Positions 1 through 10,832 of a stretch of DNA of 64,000 nucleotides are shown here, piece by piece (the stretch's first letter is position 1; each line of letters opens with the position of its first letter). The stretch lies in NCBI GenBank assembly GCA_010279815.1, contig QEOQ01000121.1:127491-191490 (forward strand), given 5' to 3'. Position numbers and translations under genes: made by a program. Origin of the DNA: Brachionus plicatilis (lineage: Eukaryota > Rotifera > Eurotatoria > Ploima > Brachionidae). The notes beneath the pieces are model-generated. The model was not told the DNA's origin, searched no databases, and saw only the letters and a list, made by a program, of their open reading frames with translations.

Positions 1-2
1 TA

Positions 3-119
3 GCTTTAATGGCTAAGCGCAAAATTTCTCCTGGTATAGAGCACTTTACCGCAGTAAATTCAACTTCTACTATCAAATTCAAAAAATGGTGTCTATCTAC
101 TGTTATTACTAGAAAATAA
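3..119 (+). other. Short open frame at window edge, unassigned
   Basis: A frame open from the window edge runs 38 codons to a stop at 117-119. Its base composition is less AT-rich than the following sequence. The minus strand over the same bases is also open and is preceded by an acceptor-like TTTTCTAG, so the coding strand is not certain. I recognise no family. It could be the last exon of a gene to the left, or part of a repeat. Confidence 0.2.
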
Positions 120-1674
120 TTTTACCATCGATCATAGAAAATTAGTTTTTATAAATAAATTTTTGGCATTGTGCAACCTTCATACTTTCATTTGACAAAT
201 AACAAAAATAAAATTCTTATCTTTTTAATTCAATTTGAAAAAATTTAGATTTACAAAAAATAATTAAATTGTTAATTATTTTTTTACTTTTGAACAAAAT
301 ACAAAATCAAATTAAGTGCCTGCTTAAAGTAAACCTAATTGCTTTAAATTTAAAAACCAATCTTTTAAGTACTAATTCTGAATGTAGTGATTTTTGTTCT
401 TAACGATAAATTTTGAGTACAAATCAAGAATTTAAAAAATTTAATTTGCAAATTTAAATTAATTTACAAACTTATTTAAGATAAATTTTCTTTTTCCTAA
501 AACAGGAAGATTAAATAGAACACTGCTAGTTTCATTTTATAGCAATTATACAAAAATTAAATAATTCGAACTTTAAATTATACTAAGATAATTCGAACTT
601 TAAATTATACTAAGAATTGGCTTAATTTTAAATTTTTTTAGATATAAAATCTTTTTTCATCCTATAAATAATGATTTAAAATATATTTGTAAAGCTTTAA
701 AAAATAATTTTAGGGAATAGGGGCTTAGGTTTGAGGGGTTCGGGGCAAAGCTATGGTTTAGGGCTTGAGGTAGGTAGAATGTAAAATTGATTTTCTTAAG
801 CATATATTTTTATATATAATTCATTCACATACTAATAACAATTTTTGTATCACTTTTATAAAGCATAAAAATTTTATTATATATCTTAAGAAATAGCGAT
901 CTTAAGAATTTAAAATTTTTTAATTTGGAATATTTTAATAGAAATTTTTTTAAAGAAATTTGAGGGTTTAAGAAAAATATTTTTTTTAGGTTTTTGTTTT
1001 GTTTTCTATTTTAGTCGAAAAATTACACCTTTGAATATTTTAAGTCCTAAAAAATTATTTTTTAATTTAAATGTGTGGTCAGCCAATTTCTACGCATTTA
1101 AGTTTAGAAATTATATTAAACAATTGCTATGAGGCCGTTAAAAGTATTGAAAAAAATGGATTCACCAAAAAACTCACAGCACCAAAATTTGTAATTATTG
1201 TAATAAAGAATATTATAAATAAAGAGATTAAAGATAAGATTATACAAATGCCTAAATATGGAGCTTGGAATCAAACATAAAAATTTCTCATTCTATTAAT
1301 TATCTTAATTGTGTTTTTACAAAATATTTTTTTCTTTATCAAAGATATTTATAGAAAATCTTTTTAATTCTCCTTTTAGACAACAAAAGTATTTTAATGT
1401 CACGAGAGTTTTTTTAGACAAAAAAAGTACTTAAATATCACAAGAGTATTCTTAAAATGCAAAGAGAAATTTTAGAAAAATGATGATTTTGGGCGATAGA
1501 AAAACTCTAAGCAATTCTAATTAATAAAACAAATAAAGTTTTATGTCCAAATTTTTGGTAATATTATTCTGAACAAAAAATTCGATGAATATTTTTGGTG
1601 GACATTTTTTTCCATCAAAATTTATCAACAATAAAAAAGATCGATTAATTGAACATCCTTAAAATTCACTTTTT
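120..1674. other. AT-rich non-coding stretch, probably MTA intron
   Basis: No convincing gene. It probably belongs to a long MTA intron, because the MTA exon at 1741-2609 ends at a donor and I found no continuation of its SANT domain here. A 69-codon open frame at 1071-1280 (plus) has no recognisable domain and no clear splice sites, and I do not call it a gene. A perfect 27-bp tandem duplication lies at 561-614. Confidence 0.5.
561..614. repeat. 27-bp tandem duplication
   Basis: Two identical adjacent copies of a 27-bp unit beginning ATAATTCGAACTTT occupy 561-587 and 588-614. Being perfect in such AT-rich DNA, it looks recent. Confidence 0.8.
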
Positions 1675-1740
1675 TTAACTAATTAAGTTATTCAAAGAAT
1701 AAAAATATGCAAATAAAAATAAATAATAAAAAAAATTTAC

Positions 1741-2933
1741 ATAATCTTTTCGAATTTCGGCAAAGTCCTTTCCATACTTTTCCAGCGCATCCTCGAACAA
1801 ATTTGCCTCCACCGCGGACCACTCCTCAAGTTCATCTCGGCACAACAAAGGTCCATTTTCGGGCACCAAGCTCAGCGTCGCCTTGCCAATGTCATAGTTA
1901 TTTTCATGCAAGGCATTCATGGCATGAAACAGAGTGATGTCCCTAGAGGCCGAGGCGGCGCTCAGCTGCAAGCTCGGCTGCTTGAACGAATTGTTGCAAT
2001 CGAGCGCCCGGGCAAACGTGCCCACCGACTTGGCAATGATTATGAACTGGTCTATCTCTTTGTCGCTTAGATTGTTTTCTGTTCCATTTAGTCCGAGGCC
2101 GATCGGACACCAGGCCATTATTTCGTCGCCCTGCTGGGCGATCGGTATTTCTCCGTCCTTGTTTTTTTGCTGCGACCTGAGCACTCGGTCGACTCGGTCC
2201 TGGCTTTCGCCGGCCTCTTCGACCATAGAGCCGTTCGGACTAAACTTGGTGTGGACTATTTCGGCCTGGTAGCGTGAGCCGACTCGGATTTCGCCCTTGT
2301 CTGCCACCAAGCTCTTTTGTGAAGGGTCGTAGGTCAAGTGGTAAAAAAATTGGTCATCTTTGTGCAGGTACTCTGAGTAGCGTTCGACCTCGTCGTTAAA
2401 TAGCAACACAGAACACTTGGAGCGAATTGTGGTCGCTGCAATGGTGTCTGTGTACTTGCTGAAGTAGACTTCGCGGTGGCGAAGATTGTGCCGCTGTAGC
2501 TCGTTCAAGTCAGATATGTCCGCCTCTTCAAAAGTGCTCGGCGCCAGCTCAGGGCCCGGATGAACCTCGGCCGGCTCTGTTTTTGTCTCGTCTAAATTAT
2601 TTTTGTTTTCTTGAGAAAAAAATTGAGAATAAAAAATTTTTTTTTATTTTTTTTATTTAAAAAAAATGAATGATTTACTTTGTTGGAATTTTTCCACTGT
2701 GGCTATGACTGAAGCTGGTATTTCCTGGTGGCGAAAGGCGCATATGACTTTGGCCTCGACATTGCCGCTGGGAGTTTTGGTCAGCTCTTCGATTTTGCGG
2801 ATGACATACGGCTGAAAAGGAGACACCTCACAATAGACCCAATCTGAGATTAAAAAGAGATGGAGTGAATGCAAAAAAAAAGGTGGGTTTAGACAGAGTA
2901 CTTACCGCCGACTTTGTACAAATTAGCGGTCAT
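1741..2933 (-). CDS. MTA: Metastasis-associated protein (MTA1/2/3 family), 5' part
   Basis: MTA proteins are chromatin-binding subunits of the NuRD nucleosome remodelling and deacetylase complex; their ELM2-SANT unit recruits and activates HDAC1/2. Three exons are visible: 2906-2933 (start MTANLYKVG), 2679-2843 and 1741-2609, with phases that agree at both junctions. The BAH domain covers about residues 1-165 (GDWVYCEV, VIRKIEEL, GNVEAKVICAFRHQEI, FFYHLTYDP). ELM2 follows with DKGEIRVGSRYQAEI and SVGTFARALDCNNS. SANT begins near residue 324 (EEWSAVEANLFEDALEKYGKD). The coding sequence stops at a donor (GATTAT/GTAAAT) inside SANT, and the rest, including the GATA-type zinc finger, must lie beyond the left edge. 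The segment between BAH and ELM2 is proline/acidic-rich. Exon 3 is clearly more GC-rich than its surroundings. Family assignment is very secure; which vertebrate paralogue it matches cannot be said. Confidence 0.95.
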
Positions 2934-2962
2934 GTTTTGATGTATGCTCTGAAAATAGAAAA
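2934..2962 (-). promoter_or_regulatory. Splice-acceptor-like site just before MTA start codon
   Basis: On the minus strand a pyrimidine-rich TTTTCTATTTTCAG ends 15 nt before the MTA ATG (first exonic base 2948). It is either the 3' end of a 5'-UTR intron or a spliced-leader trans-splice acceptor. Confidence 0.5.
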
Positions 2963-3799
2963 TTACAGTTGACTGGTGAGTGACTTTGATTCAGAGTGGA
3001 TTTGTTGAGCGAGAAGCGTATTAATGGGTTTATAGCTGAAAGACTGTGATGATGAAACTAAGTTAATGAAAAATAAAGTGTTTATAAGACGTGAAATAAT
3101 GTATGCAGAATTAATAAATAATTATGGCAAGTGATGCCATCTTGGGGGACAGTTTTAGCTCAGAGTTTAGTCTTATTGAGAAAAAGCGCTTGTTTCGATA
3201 AGTTTATTTTGAATGTGTACATGCACAGTAAAAAAATAGAATAATTATGTATGATGTGTCAAATTTTGTCTGATGTTTTAAGTAAACAAGACGCGTACTT
3301 TCAATTTAGGGCTTTAACGTTTTAGTGGGCTATACACATTATTTAGCAATTTTCTGTCAAAGAAAAGATTTTTTGGTAATGTTATTTTCAAAGGAGGATT
3401 TGGAGAGTATTTAAATGACAAAATATTTTATGGTCAGTAAAAAGTGTATATTTAATCAGTAAATATACTTCGGTAAATTAATTTAAAAGATATAGCAAAA
3501 ATATTTATTAATCAGTAAATTTATTGAATTTTCTAAGCAAAAGTATTTTAATCTTCAGTAAAATTTATTTAGGAAATTAATTTTTGTATTAAATTTAAAT
3601 GTAACATTTTCAAAAAAATAATTAAATGTTCAGTTTATATAATATTATTAAATCTATAAATCCAATTCTGTAAATTAATTAAAAAGAAAAAGCAAAATTA
3701 TTTATTTATTCAGTAACTTCTGCCATGATAGAATTCTAAAATGCAAATAAAAGAGTATATTAAGACTTTGACGCATATATCAAAATCTTATTAGTTATT
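2963..3799. other. Upstream region of MTA, no gene seen
   Basis: AT-rich intergenic sequence holding the putative MTA promoter. No supported open frame on either strand. Confidence 0.4.
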
Positions 3800-3800
3800 T

Positions 3801-3990
3801 ATCTGTGTAGCTGCACCGAGCTTAAGCTCCTTCAGATTAAAAAAGTCAAAAAAAAAATCAAAATAAAGTTAAATAAAATAGAATAAAAATATAAAATAAA
3901 AAAAGTTAAAAAATAGAGAAATATTAAAAATTAAAAGTAGTTAAATTTTGATAGGGAGTGACAGAATACATATTTTAAATATTTGATGAA
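3801..3990 (-). mobile_element. Solo 3' UTR copy of jockey-like LINE family A
   Basis: The sequence at 3801-3838 is the conserved 3' terminal motif of LINE family A: on the minus strand CTGAAGGAGCTTAAGCTCGG, then CAG and an (AAAT)-type tail. The preceding ~150 bp match the 3' UTR of the adjacent copy at 3995-4190 closely, for example GTGACAGAATACATATTTTA against GTAACAGATTACATATTTTA. It has no coding part of its own, so it is either a 5'-truncated insertion placed exactly beside the next copy or a duplicated 3' UTR. Confidence 0.7.
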
Positions 3991-3994
3991 TCTT

Positions 3995-5640
3995 TATTTA
4001 TTTATTTGTATATCTGTACCGAGCTAAAGCTCCTTCAGATTAAATAAAAAAAAAGAAAAAAAGTAAAAATTAAAATAAAGTTAATATAATATAACTTAAA
4101 AAGTAGATAAATATCAAAATTAAAATTAGATGCATTTTGATAGAGAGTAACAGATTACATATTTTAAATATTTGATGATTCAGGAAAAAAAGAAGAAATA
4201 GTAAGGTAGCAATTACACAATGGAGTTAGGTACTCGATGTATCTTGATTCGAAACCTTTGTTATATTCTTCCACCAGTCTAACAGTTAATGGAACAGAAT
4301 CGCTCAGTCCTGCCCTCACATATCTTTCACTCAACTCAAAAAGTCGATTTGAGACTGTTAGTAGTTTAAGTTTATTATATGCCTCATTATGTAATATGTT
4401 GGAGGGAGTGTCATATCTCAGTTTTAGTATAGAGCGAACTGCTGAATTTTGTATTACTTCTAATCTTTGGATATTTGTTTCTGAAAGAGAGTTAAGACAA
4501 GGAAAAGAATAATCTAGAATAGATCCAATCAAAGACTTATAAAGGTTTCCTAAAGTGTTTAAGTCAAGGTCACATTTTTTATTCGACAAGATTTTTATTA
4601 AATTTAGCCTTGAATTGCAACGTTCTTTAATTTCTTCTATCATTGAAGAAAAGGTTAATTTAGAATCAAATTTAATACCTAGGAACTTTATTTTTTTAAA
4701 GCTTTCGATTCTATTCCCATAAATCCTTAAATTAAACACAGAACTTTCTTTGTTATTTTTAGTAAAAATCATTGAGCAAGACTTTTCAACCGAAATATTC
4801 ATTTTCCACTTGAAAAGCCACTGTTCTAATTCAACTAAGTACTTATTCATCTTACTTTCTATATTTCTATTTTTTTTATAAATAAAAAAAAGTGACAAGA
4901 TCGTCTGCAAAGAGAAGAGAATATTCTTTATTAGATTTATTTCTTTTAGGAATATCATTAATAAATATACTAAATAATAAAGGACTAATAACTGATCATT
5001 GAGGAACGCCAGCAGATATTTTGAATTCATCACTAATGTGATCATTTATATTTACTTTAAATGTTCTACAGTTAAGAAATGATTTAATCCAATAAATTAA
5101 GTAGGCAGGTATATTTATCTTTATCAGCTTGTAAATTATGCCTTTATGCCAGACTTTGTAAAAAGCTTTAGAAATGTCAAAAAATAAGCAACATACTTTT
5201 TTCTTTCTATTAAAAGATTCGACAACTTTTTGGATAAGGAAAACTAAATTATCTGCGGTTCTTCGATGTTTCCTAAAACCAGATTGTTCCTGAATTAGCA
5301 AAGAATTTTTTTCCAAGAAATCATATAACCTTGAAAAATAATACTTTCAAGCAGTTTACCCAGACAGCTTGTAATACTTATTCGTCGATAATTAGATGGG
5401 TCTTGTGTAGGACAAGGTTCCTAAGGTATCATTGTGATATTGGCACTTTTCCAAGTTTTAGGAACTGTACCTTCTTGAAGACTAAGATTAAAAAGATCTA
5501 TTATTTCTTTTAATAAATTTAAAGGGAGGTTTTTTAACATTAAATTGGGGATAAGGTCAGGTCCGCAAGCTGCTTCTCCCTTTAACCTTTTTAATGCCAT
5601 AATCATTTCATTAAGGCTAATCCGTTCCTTGAATATTGGC
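3995..5640 (-). mobile_element. Degenerate jockey-like non-LTR retrotransposon (family A)
   Basis: A 5'-truncated LINE on the minus strand. Its 3' terminal motif is at 3995-4041, then comes an A-rich 3' UTR, then reverse-transcriptase coding sequence broken by frameshifts into blocks at about 5421-5606, 4996-5316 and 4164-5045. RT landmarks include [31 protein letters not shown] (motif A) and SAGVPQ (motif B). The catalytic aspartate-pair box lies in the disrupted stretch. The C-terminal region ([33 protein letters not shown]) matches the better copy at 57.9-59.35 kb. No endonuclease domain remains. The frameshifts make it inactive. Confidence 0.9.
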
Positions 5641-6506
5641 TGACATTTACATTAATCTGACTTTCTTACTCTTTTATGTGCATCTTCAGTGGCAAGAAAC
5701 GAAAACTTTGATCATTATTTCATGTTTTATTGTTCAATTTGTCTATTAAATGTTAAAAAATCAATTAAATGATAAAATTAATAATTGCTAATTAATGCAT
5801 ATTTATTATTTATTAATGCATATTTTTTTAATGTTCCCTTTATTTTATTTTAACTTTACTTTGATTTTTTATTTAATTTTTTAATGAGATTTAGTTTGAC
5901 GCAGAAAAAATATAAAGAGACTAGTTTCAGACAATTCCTTTAAAAAATTTTTATTTTTTTAAAGGGTAAAACTCTAGTTAGTTAAATTTGAGAAAACTTA
6001 ATTATTTTTTATTAAATGTTAATTCAAATCTTTGATATGCTATATTTATCAGGACTGTGAAGTTTTTTCAATTATATCATTCCAATTCAGAAAAACTTAA
6101 AATATAAGGAGTTTACTTTGAATGCAAAAGCAAGCAGGCAAACACTACATAAAAATTATGTGGCAAGAATCTAAAAGTTAAAAGACTAATTGTCGGAAAA
6201 CTCATGTACTTCCTATTAATAAGACTGTATGCTTAAAATATAAAAAGTTTACTTTAATATAAATTAAATACGTTATCTATTTTTGGAAGTAAGACCCAAA
6301 GCTAAAGTTTTTCATTTTTATTTTTCTCCAAGTCCGTTCAATGTCTCTAATGCTAAATATTTTTTGCCTATTTTTATTTGACAAGATCAAACTTTAAATA
6401 TTTTAAAATACTATCATATTAAACTAAAATCAGAAAAATTTTCTCTCCAATCTTTTTATAAATAAAAATTTATTTTAGAAAAAAATTTGCTAACTAAAAT
6501 TATTTA
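5641..6506. other. AT-rich spacer, nothing recognised
   Basis: No supported gene. It is the 3' flank of the TTL-family gene and the 5' flank of the LINE fragment. Confidence 0.4.
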
Positions 6507-7751
6507 TTAAAATTTTCCGCTAGATTTTTTATCATAAACGGGAATCATTTGAGATGGTTCACAAATTTTGGCTTCGCCAAAAAATTCATCGCTTGCCACA
6601 CAAATTGTCTGATAGAAAAGGCAATCTATAATATCATGTAGCATATCGCCTGTTTGCTTAAAATCTGGAAACGCATTTGCTTCCAGAAAAAAACAATTGT
6701 ATTTTTCATCAATCAAAAAATCGAATCCGTACAACTCAAAGGCGTTTTCCAAAGGCTGAAACACAGTTGGTTCATGATGCAAACAATTAAATATCTCACC
6801 AACACAATATTTAATTTGGTCGAATATAGAGTTTTTTTTTTCGGCACTCTTGTCTTTATTCTCATCAAAATCAAGATCCCAAAACCGCTTAATGCATTCC
6901 TCTTCGGCATTAGCGAATTGTTCACTATCTTTATCAATATCTTCCAATTGTACACACGTGTTGGTTATATGAGATTTTAAATCAAACTTTTCACCCTGAA
7001 TTCTTGACTGAATTTTATACTCTTCCAAAGCAAACAAAGCCAGAACATCTCGGTAAACATACACCTTTAAATTGCCTACAGCTAGAACATAGACTCTCAG
7101 ATGAAATTTTCGATTATTGTAGAGTCTTAATTTAAGAGGATTCTCAATATAAGACTGAATGACCCATTCTCTCAAATCTAAAACCTCGTCCTCTGAATTT
7201 TCGATCCGTGATATGAAGAAGTCTTCCAACTGTTTTTTAGTGTCAAAAATCAGGATCTCAGCGCCTTTGTTGGTCATACTTGATTTCAAAATAAACTTTT
7301 TTGTACTCTGTCCTTCTTTAGAGCTTAAATTACTCTCGAGTGCTTGCTCGACCTCGAAACAATCATTTAATGCCTCATCCAAGTAATCGATGTAATCAAG
7401 CTCAAATACATAAGTTTCGGGCACATGTTTGGAAAGTTGGCTCTGGACTTTGGAAAGATATTTTCTAAGATAGAAAGCGATTTGAGCTTTACGAATCAAG
7501 CCTTTTCTAATGCAAAAGCTATTGAACAATACTTTTTTCGTAGGTTTTATCAATTTTTCAAAATTTAAGTATTCGTACTCCAGCCAATATAAGTCGTACT
7601 CTAAATCAACCGAGGAGCTTATATCACTGTCGTCTAGTACGACTTCGTATGGGTCACGGTATTTAAAACAAGCTGCAATCTTTTCACTTGTATAAATATC
7701 GTCGATTCCTATCAAGACTTTTATTTTTTGTTTACTTTTGGAAGAGCACAT
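6507..7751 (-). CDS. Tubulin-tyrosine-ligase (TTL) family protein
   Basis: A single 414-codon exon encodes an ATP-grasp ligase of the TTL family, enzymes that add tyrosine, glutamate or glycine to tubulin tails. The start is taken at ATG 7751, because the two codons before it read only from a TTG. The N-terminal ~150 residues are family-specific. The ligase core begins about residue 150 with KKFILKSSMTNKGAEILIF, followed by WVIQSYIENPLKLRLYNNRK, FHLRVYVLAVG, SHITNTCVQ, and near the C-terminus YGFDFLIDEKYNCFFLEANA, which carries the metal-binding Glu/Asn pair. Length and layout resemble plain TTL or the short fungal/protist TTL-like proteins more than the long TTLL polyglutamylases. The substrate cannot be read from sequence. 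The lack of introns in 1.2 kb is unusual beside its neighbours. Confidence 0.85.
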   Translation of the reverse strand: MCSSKSKQKIKVLIGIDDIYTSEKIAACFKYRDPYEVVLDDSDISSSVDLEYDLYWLEYEYLNFEKLIKPTKKVLFNSFCIRKGLIRKAQIAFYLRKYLSKVQSQLSKHVPETYVFELDYIDYLDEALNDCFEVEQALESNLSSKEGQSTKKFILKSSMTNKGAEILIFDTKKQLEDFFISRIENSEDEVLDLREWVIQSYIENPLKLRLYNNRKFHLRVYVLAVGNLKVYVYRDVLALFALEEYKIQSRIQGEKFDLKSHITNTCVQLEDIDKDSEQFANAEEECIKRFWDLDFDENKDKSAEKKNSIFDQIKYCVGEIFNCLHHEPTVFQPLENAFELYGFDFLIDEKYNCFFLEANAFPDFKQTGDMLHDIIDCLFYQTICVASDEFFGEAKICEPSQMIPVYDKKSSGKF

Positions 7752-8084
7752 TTTCAAATGTTATATGATTTTTTTTACGAAACATGGGATTTTGTGAATT
7801 TTTTAAAACAAAATTAATTTTTTGTCAGTTTTTTTTTGTAAAAAATTTATTTAAGTTTGTTTTAATCGCTCAATTTTAAAATTTGCTTTTACAATATTTA
7901 AACAAATGTACTATATCTAAAAAATTTAAAGACTAAAACTTTTAATTTATACTTGAAATAATGACTCATATAAATTTCTTTTTTATAAAATGCAATTTTA
8001 ATTGTTAAAATCATTTTATTTTATTTAAAGCTTCTTTTATTTTACATGTCAAAAATTCGGATCGTGTCAATATGTTCACAAAAT

Positions 8085-8525
8085 AAGTAATCAATGGTAT
8101 CATGTCGGTTTGGTTAATATTTTTATAAAAAAATTGGTGATCAGTATTAAAATAAACAAATTTTTTTATCATCAATAGTTTATAATTGTGTGATTTTTTG
8201 ATCGCAATTTATTATTAGGAAAAAAGTATCTTATTTTGATAATCAGAAAAAATATAAAAAAAGTCAATTTTGACGATAAATCCACGAAATCAAATCAAGC
8301 AAGGAACCAGATTATCGTGTTTTCTTAGGCATTTTATGACATATAATCAAGTTTCATAGATAACAGTAAGTTAACTTGAATCGAAATCATTAAATTTATT
8401 TAAATAATTTTTAGGTTATCAAAAAAAATATTTTGTGATCAAAATTTTATCTTTTTCTTGATTCTGTGATAAAATTTATGACAAAATGTGCAACAAACCG
8501 AAATGATATCAATGATAGCAAAGAT
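8085..8525. repeat. Decayed inverted repeat, possible MITE
   Basis: The stretch TCAATGGTATCATGTCGGTT near 8092 is the inverted counterpart of AACCGAAATGATATCAATGA near 8496, with a few mismatches. The spacer is rich in GATCA/TGATC. I see no clear target-site duplication, so the ends are uncertain. Confidence 0.35.
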
Positions 8526-10020
8526 CACATTTTTTTTGTTACCATTTGACTACATTATCGACTTTAAACGATTTAAAATCGATAAATTCAAATATTATTA
8601 TTCCAAAAGAAGCCCAGCTTTAAAACCATTTTCAACAAATAAGAAAAGCTAATGGACCTAAATGAATTTTGCTGGTTTAAGTGATGATGTAAAAAAGACA
8701 ATTAATGTTAAATGAAACAACAGATGAAGAAGAAATCGACTCAAATGTAATTGAAATAGTATATTCTAAATTACAATAAAACGTCAACAAGGGTCTATCG
8801 AGCAAAAAAAAGTCGAAACAATTTAAAAGGAAACTATTTTTGAATTTGAAAAGGTACCCGATGTAAAGAAGACGGTCACCTCAAAAATTTTCACTTTTCT
8901 ATTTTTTGTAAAAAATTATTATTTATTTTTATAAGATTTGAAAAAATTAAATTTTGGAGATCAAACCATTAATTTCCGCTCAATTTTTTTAAAGAATTAA
9001 GAGATCATTTTAATCATTATTGAGATCATATGATAAATTTAAAGTATCAAAAATAATTAAATTAAGTGATCAGACATTTTTGAAGGTCATTTAAATTTTT
9101 ATAGAGAAAGATTAAATTTATCCAAAATTAAAAAAAAAAGAAAAAATTTGGTCATTAAATTGAGCTGATTTTAAAAAAGAGACTTTAAATTAGTGGGCCG
9201 AGTTACATTTTTGATCAGATTTCAGATTTCGAATAGAATTTGATTAAAGAATTTTAAATGTGCAATTGAATTTAATTTCAGAATTTGCAATTTTTTTAAA
9301 GTTTCAAAGATTTTTTCTAAAGTTTAAAAAAAGGATTGCAATTTTTAAATGAAATCTAATTGCGCATATAGAAAGATTTGATAATTTTTTTAAATCGAAA
9401 ATTTGTTCGATAATTTTTATTCTTTTGGAATTTTTTTGTTTCTTTTAAGTTTTCACAGAATTAAAACCTATTTGAGATTTTTTTAATTAAAAAAATTTTA
9501 AATTAAAGAACTAAATACTTAGTATATTTTATGATATTATTACTTCGCTGAATAGTTCGCTTTTGGTTTTTGTTTTTTTTAAATTTGTAAGTCATCTTAT
9601 TCTTAGGTTTATTTTGAATCATTTTCTGAAAACAAATTTTATTTATTTATTTTGATTATTTTGCTAACTTTTTATGACATGAATTAAAAATTTTAGCCAC
9701 GTCAAATAATCTCTAGTTGCATTTAAAAATTTGCATAAAAGTTAGAGTTAAAATGTATGCGATATTTATTAATTGTTATTATGAGAACAAAAATTCAAAT
9801 CAATTAAAAATTTAAAAATCAAATTGAATAGAACCAAACATTTATGTAAATTTAACTACGGTAGTTTCTGATCAAGCTTTATATTAGCATAATAAGAATG
9901 ATTTTTAAAATTAATTTTAAGATTAAATTTATTTTTCAAATTTAATTGAATGCTTTTCCTGTGATTTCAAAATTGATCTTGATAACTTTTCAATCTAGTG
10001 TATTCTTTGATTAATGATAA

Positions 10021-10070
10021 AAAAATTATCTAGTTTATTTATTTATTTAATAAATAAACTAGATAATTTT
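10021..10070. repeat. Hairpin with ~20-bp stem
   Basis: AAAATTATCTAGTTTATTTA is followed after a few bases by its exact inverse TAAATAAACTAGATAATTTT. It would extrude a cruciform or form an RNA hairpin from either strand. It lies about 760 bp beyond the SOCS-box gene's stop codon. Confidence 0.7.
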
Positions 10071-10832
10071 ATTAGCTATTTTTTCTAGTTATTAAATAGG
10101 CTTTTTAAGCTTTCAATGTTTTAAATAAGTCGGCTTTTGATAGTCAACAATTAATTGGCAATTTTTTTAATTTTAAAAACATGAAAACAAAATTAAGTTA
10201 GTTAAAAACTTTAGCAAATTAGACCAATTAAATATTTTGTTATTTTATTCTGTAAATCAAACGTGGCAAATTATTTTTATTCAACGATTAAAAAAAGAGA
10301 GCAATTTGAACTTGTTTAACTTTTAAAAACCTTATAGACCTAAATGAAAAACATTGAATTAGTTAAAATGAGCTGAATTTATCATAATTAGAATCTAAAA
10401 AGGTTTTGTTGTCAAAGTAATAAAAAAAATTTAAAAGTTGTTTTCCTATAATTTATTTTGAAAATTCACATGCGAAATAAAAAATTGCTAGCTAATTTTG
10501 TGTATATTTAGCTTAATTCCTTTATCTATTGTGATACAAAAATTCCAATTTCAAGATTTCAGATAAAAATTTGTTACGTTTTATTGATATTATAAAAATT
10601 AATTTAAAAAAATATAAACTAGCAAAATTAAAATTCAAGATATTCGAATTACATTTAAATTAAGCAAAAAAGTTATCTTAGTTATTCATTTTTGAAAAGA
10701 TTAAGGCTACATTTTTTCTCTTCCACTCAAATTACTAATACTTGAATGAAATTAAACCATTTTTATGAGTCTTCACCTAAATTTAGAGATAAGTCTCCAT
10801 ATTTGGATAAGTCATTTTGATAAAAAGCACCA

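Larger units (their letters stand above)
7760..10832. other. 3-kb AT-rich intergenic region
   Basis: No supported gene on either strand. It contains a decayed inverted repeat around 8085-8525 and a strong hairpin at 10021-10070, described separately. Confidence 0.4.

Noticed and set aside
721..775. GGGTTTAGGG-like bases suggesting interstitial telomere repeat
   Set aside because: Only irregular G-rich words (TTTAGGG, GGTTCGGGG) without tandem periodicity.
1071..1280. 69-codon open frame on the plus strand
   Set aside because: AT-rich composition, no recognised domain and no supporting splice sites; likely chance.
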